Below, in pieces: positions 54,977-63,141 of a stretch of DNA of 64,000 nucleotides (positions are counted from its first letter, which is position 1; every line of letters starts with the position of its first letter). Made by a program: the position numbers and the translations under genes. The notes under the pieces are model-generated. The model saw nothing but the letters and a program-made list of their open reading frames with translations. It was not told the DNA's origin and searched no databases. The stretch is from the NCBI RefSeq assembly GCF_002149925.1, contig NZ_MSLT01000024.1:2501-66500 (forward strand), given 5' to 3'. Source of the DNA: Thioflexithrix psekupsensis. Its GTDB lineage: Bacteria; Pseudomonadota; Gammaproteobacteria; Beggiatoales; Beggiatoaceae.

Positions 54977-55005
54977 CCCACCATAAACATGGTGGGAGTT
55001 CTTTT
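54977..55005 (+). terminator. Terminator of the DUF4160/DUF2442 pair
   Basis: CCCACCAT (54977-54984) pairs perfectly with ATGGTGGG (54989-54996) around AAAC, followed by a short T-tract (AGTTCTTTT). Confidence 0.65.
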
Positions 55006-55034
55006 ACAGGTTCAAAAATTTTGCTATATCACAA

Positions 55035-56993
55035 CTAACCAAAACGACCCACACAACCAAACCCCAACCCCCCCAACCATTCCCGCACTGTCGCCTGTTG
55101 CAATAAATCGCTAAATACTTGTACTCGTGACAAACGCGATTCATGCAGCACAAAATCATAATGTTCGTCTTGTAAGGCAATGAATCCTAAGCCATATTGT
55201 CGCGCTACCGATTCAATCGCCACGCCCCAATCCGCACGTCCCTGCACAATTGCTGTTGCCACCGCGTTGTGCGAACGGGTTTGTAAAGCGTAACCGTTTG
55301 GACGATGCTTGCCTAATAATTGATCAATTAAAATTCTTGTACCACTTCCCGCATTACGATTAACCATGAGACAATGCGGGTCTGTCAACGCCGCTTGTAA
55401 CGCCGCTTCTTTTGTTTGACCTGAAAAACGCGCATCGTCTATACGAAACACGAAACCTTGTAAACGACGATAGCCCGGTAATAAACGCAATTCAGGTGTT
55501 AAAAATGGTGTATTGTAAGATTGGCTTTGCGGATCGAATAAATGAATTCCCGCTAAATCACATTCTCCACGTTTTACCGCTGCTAACCCGCCCAAACTGC
55601 CCACGGAGAGCGTTTTAACCCGCACACCTTGTTGTTGCAATAGACTAAGTAAGTAATCCAAACCCACGCAATGACTGCCAATCACCACCAAATCCGCAGG
55701 TTCTAACGCGCCAATTAACTGCACCGATACGGGCGTGCCGGCCGCGACCGTTTCCACGGTGGACTCCACGCGCACAAAACCATCCGCATGACTAAAACTG
55801 GTCACCGATCCCGAATTTTTCCCCAAAGGAAACGCCATAAAACCATTGTCACTGGCGATTAAACTCACCATGACAAATTCTGTTCTTCCCGCTTCCGAAC
55901 TGAGACGAGTCGCTAACTGGGCATCAATAGACTGCGTTTGTCTCACAGGACGACCCGCTAAAGCACGTATAACTGGCGCAACAAATTCGTGAAAAGTGAA
56001 AATTGCCGACGTGGGAAATCCGGGCAAAATCACCACCGCTTTTTTTTCGGTTACGGCTAAACAAATGGGTTTACCGGGTTTTAACGCCACCCCGTGAACA
56101 ATCACGCCCGGGTTTTGTAATCGGCTCACGACGCGATAAGACAAATCGCCCGCGCCTTTGGATGTGCCACCGGATAAAATCACCATGTCATACTGTAAAG
56201 CCTGCGACAATGCTTTTTGTAATTCTTTTTCATCATCTGGCACAATACCTAACACATGCGCTTGGCCACCGATTTCTGTCACTGCGGCCGCGAGAATGGC
56301 CGCGTTAGAATCGAAAACGCAACCCGTTTGCCACGGTTGACCGAGCGCAATTAACTCATTGCCCGTAGAAAAAATCGCCACTTGCGGCCGTCGATACACC
56401 GTCACTTGATCGCAGCCAATAGCGGCTAAAATCCCAATTTCACGGGAACTTAAAACGTGTCCACAGCGTAATGCCGTTTCACCGCGAGCGATGTCGCTGC
56501 CGGCAAAAGCGATAAATTGACCGGGAACAGCGGCTTGTGTGATATGAATTTGGCGGGGATCGTCGCTGGTTTCTGTGTATTCAATCATCACAATGGCATC
56601 CGCTCCGCGAGGCGACATGCCCCCCGTCGCAATGGGCGTGGCGGTGCCGGGCAACACGGGACAATTCGGCACAATGCCCGGTGATAACACTTCAGGATTT
56701 AATTGTAAAATAACAGGTTGCGCTTCACTGGCACCAAAAGTGTCCATCGATTGCACCGCAAAACCGTCCACACTCGCCCGATCAAAACCCGGTACATCCA
56801 CCGTCGCCACGTAATCGATAGCCAACACGCGTCCCAAGGCCTCGCTTAATGCCACTGTTTCACTGCCCAACGGACGCAAATCCAGCGCATTTTGAAAACG
56901 CAACAAGGCTTGTTCTCGATCCATGACTTGTAAAAATTGGGATTGTTGCGTGACGGCATCAGAAGGAAAAACGGGAGATTCAGACATAACCAT
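55035..56993 (-). CDS. moeA: MoeA fused to a periplasmic-binding-protein-like (PBP) domain
   Basis: Molybdopterin molybdenumtransferase inserts molybdate into adenylated molybdopterin. Residues about 25-430 are MoeA (VDGFAVQSMDT, ATGGMSPRGADA, the SGGTSKGAGDL motif, and LPGFPTSA). Residues about 440-645 are a PBP-like domain (NRNAGSGTRILIDQLLG, RADWGVAIESVARQYGLGF) of the kind that probably binds molybdate or tungstate. The fusion is known in bacteria and archaea. The following gene is moeB-like. Start may be ATG 56993 or 56987. Confidence 0.93.
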   Translation of the reverse strand: MVMSESPVFPSDAVTQQSQFLQVMDREQALLRFQNALDLRPLGSETVALSEALGRVLAIDYVATVDVPGFDRASVDGFAVQSMDTFGASEAQPVILQLNPEVLSPGIVPNCPVLPGTATPIATGGMSPRGADAIVMIEYTETSDDPRQIHITQAAVPGQFIAFAGSDIARGETALRCGHVLSSREIGILAAIGCDQVTVYRRPQVAIFSTGNELIALGQPWQTGCVFDSNAAILAAAVTEIGGQAHVLGIVPDDEKELQKALSQALQYDMVILSGGTSKGAGDLSYRVVSRLQNPGVIVHGVALKPGKPICLAVTEKKAVVILPGFPTSAIFTFHEFVAPVIRALAGRPVRQTQSIDAQLATRLSSEAGRTEFVMVSLIASDNGFMAFPLGKNSGSVTSFSHADGFVRVESTVETVAAGTPVSVQLIGALEPADLVVIGSHCVGLDYLLSLLQQQGVRVKTLSVGSLGGLAAVKRGECDLAGIHLFDPQSQSYNTPFLTPELRLLPGYRRLQGFVFRIDDARFSGQTKEAALQAALTDPHCLMVNRNAGSGTRILIDQLLGKHRPNGYALQTRSHNAVATAIVQGRADWGVAIESVARQYGLGFIALQDEHYDFVLHESRLSRVQVFSDLLQQATVREWLGGLGFGCVGRFG

Positions 56994-57034
56994 CTATCCG
57001 ATAAGAAGTTGTTTTTAAAAGATTTTTTATAGAA

Positions 57035-57748
57035 TTAACCGCCGCACACCACACAGGCAGGGTCTTTGGGTAAACGCAGGGTTTTCCAGCGGCTATTGAG
57101 TGCGTCGAATAATAACAGTTTTGCCGATAAGGGCTGACCTATTTTTAAAAGAATTTTAACCGTTTCAATCGCTTGAATACTGCCAATGACGCTGGGTAAC
57201 GGCGTTAAAACACCAGAAACGGTGCAAGTTTCCGTTTCGGTTTGTGTAAATGCTTCATCAGGATAAAGACAGTGATAACAAGGACTTTCTGGCAGATAAG
57301 GTAGAAAACAAGCCACTTGACCATTAAATTGAATCGCCGCCCCAGAAACTAACGGTTTTTGCCAGCGGACACAAGCACGATTGAGCATAAAGCGGGTGGG
57401 AAAATTATCGCTACAGTCCAAAACCACATCAATACGCGGCAACCAACGATCCAATAAATCCCCATTCATGCGTTCAGTCAGTGCGACAATGTGGAGATCG
57501 GTTTGGTGTTGTTGTAGTTGTTCTTGTGCGACAAGAACTTTATATTGACCCAAATGTTGTTCTTGATACAACCATTGTCGGGATAAATTAGAACGCTCTA
57601 CCCGATCAAAATCAACCAACACCAATTGTTTTACGCCAAGGCGCACCATATCCCACACCGCCGCACAGCCCAATCCCCCCATGCCAATCACTAACACGCG
57701 CTGGGTGGATAATGATTGTAGATTTTTTTCAGATAAATCAACACGCAC
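57035..57748 (-). CDS. moeB: MoeB/ThiF/HesA-type E1-like adenylyltransferase
   Basis: Activates the C-terminus of a ubiquitin-like sulfur carrier (MoaD or ThiS) by adenylation. The 237-residue protein has the nucleotide motif GMGGLGCAAVWDM (near residues 22-34), VDFDRVERSNLSRQ, the catalytic Asp in LDCSDNFPTRF and the zinc Cys pairs CYHC and CVVC. It is a little shorter than E. coli MoeB. Next to moeA, so a molybdenum cofactor role is likely, but thiamine or other sulfur transfer is possible. It directly follows the exonuclease fusion gene with no gap. Confidence 0.88.
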   Translation of the reverse strand: MRVDLSEKNLQSLSTQRVLVIGMGGLGCAAVWDMVRLGVKQLVLVDFDRVERSNLSRQWLYQEQHLGQYKVLVAQEQLQQHQTDLHIVALTERMNGDLLDRWLPRIDVVLDCSDNFPTRFMLNRACVRWQKPLVSGAAIQFNGQVACFLPYLPESPCYHCLYPDEAFTQTETETCTVSGVLTPLPSVIGSIQAIETVKILLKIGQPLSAKLLLFDALNSRWKTLRLPKDPACVVCGG

Positions 57749-59866
57749 TTAAAATTGCGCCTGCTGCTTACGCACATCCACAATTTTTTCAGAGGCTTCT
57801 GTGGCTTGACGTAAAGTTGTAATTCCTTTGGCCATGAGCAAGTCAACCAATTTTAAAAATACCTGTGCCGTCGCAATCGCATCGCCTAACGCGGTGTGAC
57901 GATCCACAATTTCAACGCCTAATCGTTCAGCAATGCTGTCGAGATAGTGATTTTCCGTGTGAGGATGTAAGCAGACGGATAACAATAAGGTGTCTAACAC
58001 CGCGTTATCAAATCGTATTCCGCTGGCTTTTTCTTTTAACTGTAAAAACTTCATATCAAACGCCACGTTATGCCCGACTAAAACCGCATCGCCCACAAAA
58101 GATTTAAAACGTGGTAACACTTCTAAAATCGTGGGTTTGCCTTCCACCATGTCATCTGTGATACCGTGAAAACGAATAGAGGCTTTAGGAATACTGCGGC
58201 CGGGATACACCAATTGTTCAAAGGCTTCACCGCTTAAAATACGCCCATTCACCACGCGCACACCACCCATCGAGATAATTTCATCCCCTTGTGAGGGGTG
58301 TAAGCCAGTGGTTTCGGTGTCGAAAACCACGAATTCCAGCGTATTTAATGGCCGATCCGCCAAATCATTGAGTACATTCAAGGTCTCTGGCAACTCAAAA
58401 TCGTAAAATTCAGGGCGCGGTGCTAATTTCTCATTAGGCTGTTCCCATTGTTTACGCGAGGCGGGCAACGGAACACGCAATAACGCATAACCCGCTTGAC
58501 GGTGCGCCTGACTCCAGAAATCGCTGTCATGGGTGGTTAAAATATCACGTACCGTAGTCAATCCCGCAATGCCTTGTATCTCATTATCATGCCATTCGCT
58601 CAACAGCGTATCGGCTAACGTTTGCCCTTGCCAGATTAAGTCTAAGTAAACGTGGCGATCACCCATTAAAGTTTCTAATTCAAAAGATGATGTGTGGGTG
58701 TGCGCACTGATTTGTTGCAATAAATGTTCGATTAATAAAATTAATGCGTGGCTGTCCACATGTACCCATAGGGGTTGGCCGATCATTTGTAATTGTAACG
58801 CTTGGCGCGTGGTCATGCGTTCAATCACACAGTTGAGTAAATCAGCCGAATACGTATCAGCCATTGACCATTCATTGCCCTCTAATAAACGACGCTCCCG
58901 CGACACTTCTTCTAAACGATCACTTAATTGATTACTTTCCTGCACAATCACTTGGCAAAATGAAGAACGCATGTCCGCATCCATATCAGGATAAGCAGAC
59001 AGATTTTCCGATGCGGCGCGTAAACTGGCCAAAGGTGAGCGGGCATCATCTAACAATTTGCGTAATAACTGATTGTGTTGCCGTAATAATTGCACCCGTC
59101 GCGTGACATCGGCAAAAGCCAGTACAAATCCCGTTTCCCGTCCATTTTCAAACGAACGCATTAGGCGACAATGCAAAATAATATCGCTGTCTTGTGCCGT
59201 AATGACAAATTCGACTAAATGCTTGTCGTCCATGTCCTGCGCATTGTCACTGGGTGCATGGTGACGTAAACGCAGTAAATTTAGCTGATGTTCTAGCGGG
59301 GGCCGCGCCATGACATCGTAAATCGAACGCCCTAAGCCAATCGCCACCTGATTATTTAAAATTTGTACGGCCGCAGGGTTATACAACAAAATTCTCCCCT
59401 GCGAATCGCACACCATCACGCCACTGTCTAAGTCTTTCAAAATGGTTTCTAAACGGCGTTTTTGTGCTTCGACGCGAGCCGCGCCGCTGGTGAGGGCTTG
59501 TGTCACCTCACCGCGGGCTTTATGTAACTGCTCACCTAAATCATGCACCGCTTTGGCGACTTCATGCAGTAAATGGTTGCCCGTTAATTCCAAATCATGG
59601 GCGGCGTGAGTGTGAATCATGATTTCCACGCCGCGCACTAAAGCGTGCATCGGACGAAAAATCATAGAATCCAAAATCATCCACGCCACCATCACGGAAA
59701 TCATCACGCCAAATCCCGCTAAGGCTAAAAAGGCGAATACGGACTCATAAATAGCCGTATTTGGATCAATTTGCTGTAACAGCCACCAACCGCCCCCGCC
59801 TAATAAAGCACTGAGCAGGATAAAAAGAGCCAAAAAACCCAACCAAAATAATTGCCGTGCATTCAT
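57749..59866 (-). CDS. Membrane PAS / degenerate kinase / DnaQ-family 3'-5' exonuclease fusion
   Basis: A 705-residue fusion. Two N-terminal membrane helices (about 5-30 and 40-68), a HAMP-like linker, a PAS domain (about 145-260, [16 protein letters not shown]), a dimerisation helix in which the phosphoacceptor His is missing ([17 protein letters not shown]), a degenerate ATPase-like region, and a complete DEDDh exonuclease from about residue 512 ([27 protein letters not shown]). Such a protein could sense a signal and act on nucleic acid, or use the nuclease fold for another phosphodiester. The response-regulator gene lies 6 bases upstream, so they work together. Confidence 0.87.
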   Translation of the reverse strand: MNARQLFWLGFLALFILLSALLGGGGWWLLQQIDPNTAIYESVFAFLALAGFGVMISVMVAWMILDSMIFRPMHALVRGVEIMIHTHAAHDLELTGNHLLHEVAKAVHDLGEQLHKARGEVTQALTSGAARVEAQKRRLETILKDLDSGVMVCDSQGRILLYNPAAVQILNNQVAIGLGRSIYDVMARPPLEHQLNLLRLRHHAPSDNAQDMDDKHLVEFVITAQDSDIILHCRLMRSFENGRETGFVLAFADVTRRVQLLRQHNQLLRKLLDDARSPLASLRAASENLSAYPDMDADMRSSFCQVIVQESNQLSDRLEEVSRERRLLEGNEWSMADTYSADLLNCVIERMTTRQALQLQMIGQPLWVHVDSHALILLIEHLLQQISAHTHTSSFELETLMGDRHVYLDLIWQGQTLADTLLSEWHDNEIQGIAGLTTVRDILTTHDSDFWSQAHRQAGYALLRVPLPASRKQWEQPNEKLAPRPEFYDFELPETLNVLNDLADRPLNTLEFVVFDTETTGLHPSQGDEIISMGGVRVVNGRILSGEAFEQLVYPGRSIPKASIRFHGITDDMVEGKPTILEVLPRFKSFVGDAVLVGHNVAFDMKFLQLKEKASGIRFDNAVLDTLLLSVCLHPHTENHYLDSIAERLGVEIVDRHTALGDAIATAQVFLKLVDLLMAKGITTLRQATEASEKIVDVRKQQAQF

Positions 59867-59872
59867 AAGGCG

Positions 59873-60244
59873 TTATTCACTCAGTAATTCTTTAACTTTT
59901 TCGACGACTTCTTGCGTCGCAAAGGGTTTGGTGATGTAATCATCTGCGCCTAAAGCCAGACCTTTTTCGCGTTCAATATCGCGTCCTTTGGCGGTCAGCA
60001 TAATAATACGGATAGATTTCCAATTGGGATTGGCGCGGATGGTTTCACAGACTTGATAGCCTGTGCGTTTGGGCATGTTGACATCTAGCAACATCAGGTC
60101 AGGCGGCGAAGCTTCGACAGATTTCAAAGCCTCTTCGCCGTCGCGTGCTGTTTTGACGCTGTACTTGGCTTGCTTCATCAAAAATTCGAGGGAAAGTAGG
60201 ATATTCGGCTCATCATCAACAACGAGAATTGTTTTACTACTCAT
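59873..60244 (-). CDS. Single-domain response regulator paired with the PAS-exonuclease
   Basis: A 123-residue CheY-like receiver without output domain: VVDDEPN acidic pocket, phosphoacceptor in LMLLDVNMPKRTG, Thr in LTAKG and Lys in TKPFA. Start ATG 60244 with GGAGCAGGAA upstream. First gene of the operon with the PAS-exonuclease fusion and the moeB-like gene. Since the partner kinase domain is degenerate, phosphate probably comes from another kinase. Confidence 0.92.
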   Translation of the reverse strand: MSSKTILVVDDEPNILLSLEFLMKQAKYSVKTARDGEEALKSVEASPPDLMLLDVNMPKRTGYQVCETIRANPNWKSIRIIMLTAKGRDIEREKGLALGADDYITKPFATQEVVEKVKELLSE

Positions 60245-60512
60245 TATTCCTGCTCCATTTGGTGGTTCATGTTTATCTGAACTGTTTTTTTGTGCTTTTT
60301 AATGATTCCTTTGGTCAATGGCGGTTCTCTTAATCCTAATTTAGGGTAGGAAAAAAGAGAACGGCTGAATCATTATGGTCATCGCATTTACAAACCATTA
60401 TGATCCTTTTCAGGTCATACCCAAATTATACTCGTTTACATTCTAAGAATGCAGCTATTCTTCAAGATTTTCTCCTTACTCATCAATCGCCACGGGGAAC
60501 ATTCGCTGCATG

Positions 60513-60616
60513 AGTCCTTTTTTATGTTTTTTTAGCGCGTCGAGTTTTTGACTGTGCGCGGTTATTAATTCATCTAGTGAAGAAAGGCAGGCGGCGATTT
60601 TTTGTTGTTCGGGGAG
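60513..60616 (+). repeat. Long direct repeat inside hsdS, unit 1
   Basis: A ~104-base segment encoding the coiled linker and the LPEQQ motif, nearly identical to 61068-61171. The two copies encode equal linkers after each recognition domain and provide sites for homologous recombination that would swap specificity domains. Confidence 0.9.
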
Positions 60617-60982
60617 GGAGGGGAGTGTTGTTTTTATAGAATAAATTTTATTCCTATTAATACCAGGGACTGCACCATTATCTTTAAAATCTGCTAATTT
60701 ACTTTTTTCTAACGTAAGTTTTAAGAAAAACATTAGATAGTTTTTTGAATCCTTATTTTTAACATAAAAAGTTGTATCAATTGGATAACAGTTTGATATA
60801 ATCCAATTAATTTGTCCTGCCGATCCTTTTCTGCCAACCACAATTGCAGGAGCATTAACCAAAGCATTATCATGATAACCAACTATACCATTAGAGCCAA
60901 CTACAGGAATTAATCCACCGTTTCTCTTTTTTTCTGGTAATGGACTCCCGTATTCAAGGCTAATAATCTCCCCCAGCTTTTT

Positions 60983-61034
60983 CTCCACCCACTCCCCCGC
61001 CTCCCGAAACTCAGGAAAGCGCAAACTAGGCACA
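60983..61034 (-). repeat. 52-base repeat in the second recognition domain of hsdS
   Basis: Identical to 62710-62761. It encodes PSLRFPEFREAGEWVE, the conserved entry to each recognition domain. Confidence 0.92.
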
Positions 61035-61067
61035 GTTTGACCTTCTGCGGGGAAAAGCTGTTGCATT

Positions 61068-61171
61068 AGTCCTTTTTTATGTTTTTTTAGCGCGTCGAGT
61101 TTTTGACTTTGCGTGGTTATTAATTCATCTAGTGAAGAAAGGCAGGCGGCGATTTTTTGTTGTTCGGGGAG
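61068..61171 (+). repeat. Long direct repeat inside hsdS, unit 2
   Basis: Partner of 60513-60616, with only a few differences (for example TGTGCGCG versus TTTGCGTG). Confidence 0.9.
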
Positions 61172-61339
61172 AGTGGGGAGAAATATTGAACATTCCAACA
61201 CATCATCTTTTTTGAGATTTGTTTGCTTTACACCATCATCAAATGCTAAAAAATAAGGATTTCTATTTAAGGAATAAAAAAGTGCCATGCTAATAGCTTT
61301 TTTTGGCGTGAGTTTGCAAACGCGCTGATTAACTGTGTA

Positions 61340-62452
61340 ACTATACCAAAATTATGTGAGATATAAAAACAAATTAAGTTTTAATATCTAGCTAGATATT
61401 AGGTATAAGATACTGTTTAATTTTATTAAACTTAAACACTTTACCTGACAAAAAGGTCTCAAACATACTAGTGACTTCTTTAAAGCTTGATAGGCGATGA
61501 AAATTCTTTCTGACCCAATTCTTACCTTGAAGCCAAATATCCTCGACTGGATTTTGCTCTGGGGCATTAGGTGCAAATCTTAATAAACGGACTTTCCATT
61601 CTGATTCTGGAAGTCCCCCATTTAATTTCTCTAAATAAGTTCTTAAACCTTCAGAACGATGATAACTTGCACCATCCCAAATAATCACATGACGGGCTTC
61701 TTTATATCTGTAAATGAGCCAGTTAATAAAGTCTATCGTATATTTTGTATCAGCTTTCTTTGCCCTATCTAAAATAAATTCTCCCGTATAAATATTCACC
61801 GCTCCATACCACGTTTGAGAAGTGCGATAATTACTCATCTTTATTGACGTTCTTTCTCCTTTTTTCGACCAAACATAACCACAAATATCTCCCCACAACT
61901 GATGGCTTTCGTCTTGCATCCAGTACATTACCTCTCCACTTTCTATCTGTTCACGCTCCTTATCTATTAAATCCTTAATCTCTTTTTTTTTAGCTTCCAC
62001 TTTTACCTCATCTTTTGCCGAATTCTCTTTGTGTGTCTTCTTATAACTTAAATTCGCTTCTTCTAATAATTTAGTATAAGAAGTATTTGAAGAATAGAAA
62101 ACATCATACTCCTCTTTTAAGTATCTCTTTAGTTCCTCTATTGTTATTGTCTTCTTTTCTTGTATCCAATTAATCACATCTTCTCGTTCACGCGGCTTTA
62201 AATACCCTGGTGAGCCTTTATACGCTAACTTTAATCCTTCAACCCCTGACGCTAAATAAATGGCTTTCCATTTATCCACAAATTGCACACTGACACAACA
62301 CGCTAAAGCCGCTTCCGCACGCACAAAACCAAGCAAAGACATTCTTACTGCCATCGCTCGCTTCACTTCTCTCGCTTCACCTGTTGACATTAATTCTTCT
62401 AAATCTTCATATCTTTTGTTCATTATTCTCTCCTATTTGAAAAGTATTATTA
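61340..62452 (-). mobile_element. IS630-family insertion sequence inserted in hsdS
   Basis: The element lies between two TA dinucleotides (61338-61339 and 62453-62454), the target duplication of IS630/Tc1-type elements. It is 1113 bases long and contains one intact transposase gene. Its ends share an imperfect ATAC-containing start (AATAATAC and ACTATACC, read inward), so terminal inverted repeats are short. Deleting it with one TA restores hsdS in frame. Confidence 0.88.
61392..62423 (-). CDS. IS630-family transposase
   Basis: DDE transposase of 343 residues. The N-terminal helix-turn-helix region is followed by the catalytic triad region: WMQDESHQLWG (first Asp), IIWDGASYH (second Asp) and APNAPEQNPVEDIW (Glu). 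GGAGAG lies just before the ATG. No frameshift is seen, so the element may still be active. Confidence 0.93.
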   Translation of the reverse strand: MNKRYEDLEELMSTGEAREVKRAMAVRMSLLGFVRAEAALACCVSVQFVDKWKAIYLASGVEGLKLAYKGSPGYLKPREREDVINWIQEKKTITIEELKRYLKEEYDVFYSSNTSYTKLLEEANLSYKKTHKENSAKDEVKVEAKKKEIKDLIDKEREQIESGEVMYWMQDESHQLWGDICGYVWSKKGERTSIKMSNYRTSQTWYGAVNIYTGEFILDRAKKADTKYTIDFINWLIYRYKEARHVIIWDGASYHRSEGLRTYLEKLNGGLPESEWKVRLLRFAPNAPEQNPVEDIWLQGKNWVRKNFHRLSSFKEVTSMFETFLSGKVFKFNKIKQYLIPNI

Positions 62453-62787
62453 TACGACTCTGAAAAAATTGGTATATTATCAGTATTAACTAAAAAACAT
62501 TTAGCTATAGCTTTACCATTAGGGACATCACTGAGAACCATTAAAATATCCCCTTTTCTAGCAATGCAATGTGGTGTATTTGTAAATTTTTTTATTTCTC
62601 CATTAGTTGAAATAAATTTAGAATTTACAACTATAAAATTACCTATTTCAACAATATCTTGTTCATGAGCTTTCCCATTTTCATATTTGACGATTTCACC
62701 AAGAAATTGCTCCACCCACTCCCCCGCCTCCCGAAACTCAGGAAAGCGCAAACTAGGCACAAGGGGAGAGGATTTTTTATTTTTCAT
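62453..62787 (-). pseudogene. hsdS: HsdS type I specificity subunit, N-terminal part
   Basis: Start ATG 62787 with AAGGA eight bases upstream. Encodes VPSLRFPEFREAGEWVEQFLG and the first recognition domain up to NIPIFSESY, where the IS630 element interrupts. The natural frame continues TVNQRV in the part at 60476-61339. Confidence 0.93.
62710..62761 (-). repeat. 52-base repeat in the first recognition domain of hsdS
   Basis: Identical partner of 60983-61034, encoding PSLRFPEFREAGEWVE. Confidence 0.92.
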
Positions 62788-62879
62788 GGGGTTGTTCCTT
62801 TAAAAAAATTAATAATAAAAAATATTAAGTCGTTAAATAAAAATATTAAGGTATTAAAAGCGTTCAGAATTTTCACATT

Positions 62880-63005
62880 TCTACCGCCCCCCTACCCCCC
62901 TCCTGCTAGGAGGGGGGAAAGAGATGAGGTTATCTTGTTAAATTTTAACCATAAAAATAACCTCTTTCTCCCCCTCCTAGCAGGAGGGGGCTGGGGGGCG
63001 GTAGA
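62880..63005. repeat. Long nested inverted repeat (G/C-rich family)
   Basis: Arms of about 50 bases (62881-62933 and 62957-63005) are almost perfect inverse copies around a 23-base loop. Each arm itself contains a palindrome (CCTCCTGCTAGGAGG or CCTCCTAGCAGGAGG) with flanking C/G runs, so the DNA could fold as one long or two short hairpins. One arm with flank also occurs at 48711-48753, which shows it is a dispersed element. It lies in the 354-base gap upstream of hsdS. No protein coding. Confidence 0.88.
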
Positions 63006-63010
63006 AATAT

Positions 63011-63134
63011 TGATATGCCAGATTATTTTCCTTTAGGTACTTAGCTTATAAAAAAAACATTATCTCGTTCCCACATGCCATGTGGAAACGAGGGAACAGG
63101 CTGATATTCCAGATTATTTTTATTTAGGCACTTA
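63011..63134. repeat. Direct repeat of ~33 bases flanking a hairpin
   Basis: TGATATGCCAGATTATTTTC with CTTTAGGTACTTA (63011-63043) recurs as TGATATTCCAGATTATTTTT with ATTTAGGCACTTA (63102-63134). Between them, 63064-63092 is a hairpin of the family CTCGTTCCCACATG/CATGTGGAAACGAG also present near 54371. The hairpin sits just downstream of the RsbU-type gene, which ends at 63142. Confidence 0.75.
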
Positions 63135-63141
63135 ATGTTAT

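Larger units (their letters stand above)
60476..61339 (-). pseudogene. hsdS: HsdS type I restriction specificity subunit, C-terminal part
   Basis: C-terminal ~70% of a DNA-recognition subunit: end of the first target-recognition domain (TVNQRVCKLTPKKA), the conserved coiled linker (LPEQQKIAACLSSLDELI), the second recognition domain (VPSLRFPEFREAGEWVEKKLG to PGINRNKIYSI) and a second copy of the coiled linker, ending MFPVAIDE. The frame is open without a start because an IS630 element sits at its left end. Removing the element and one TA restores one continuous 398-residue HsdS with the part at 62453-62787. No hsdM or hsdR is in the window, so even the intact gene would be an orphan. Confidence 0.92.

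Noticed and set aside
62880-63134. Possible CRISPR array in the repeat-rich gap
   Set aside because: The repeats are inverted arms and one pair of direct repeats with a hairpin between; there are no regularly spaced identical units and no cas genes.
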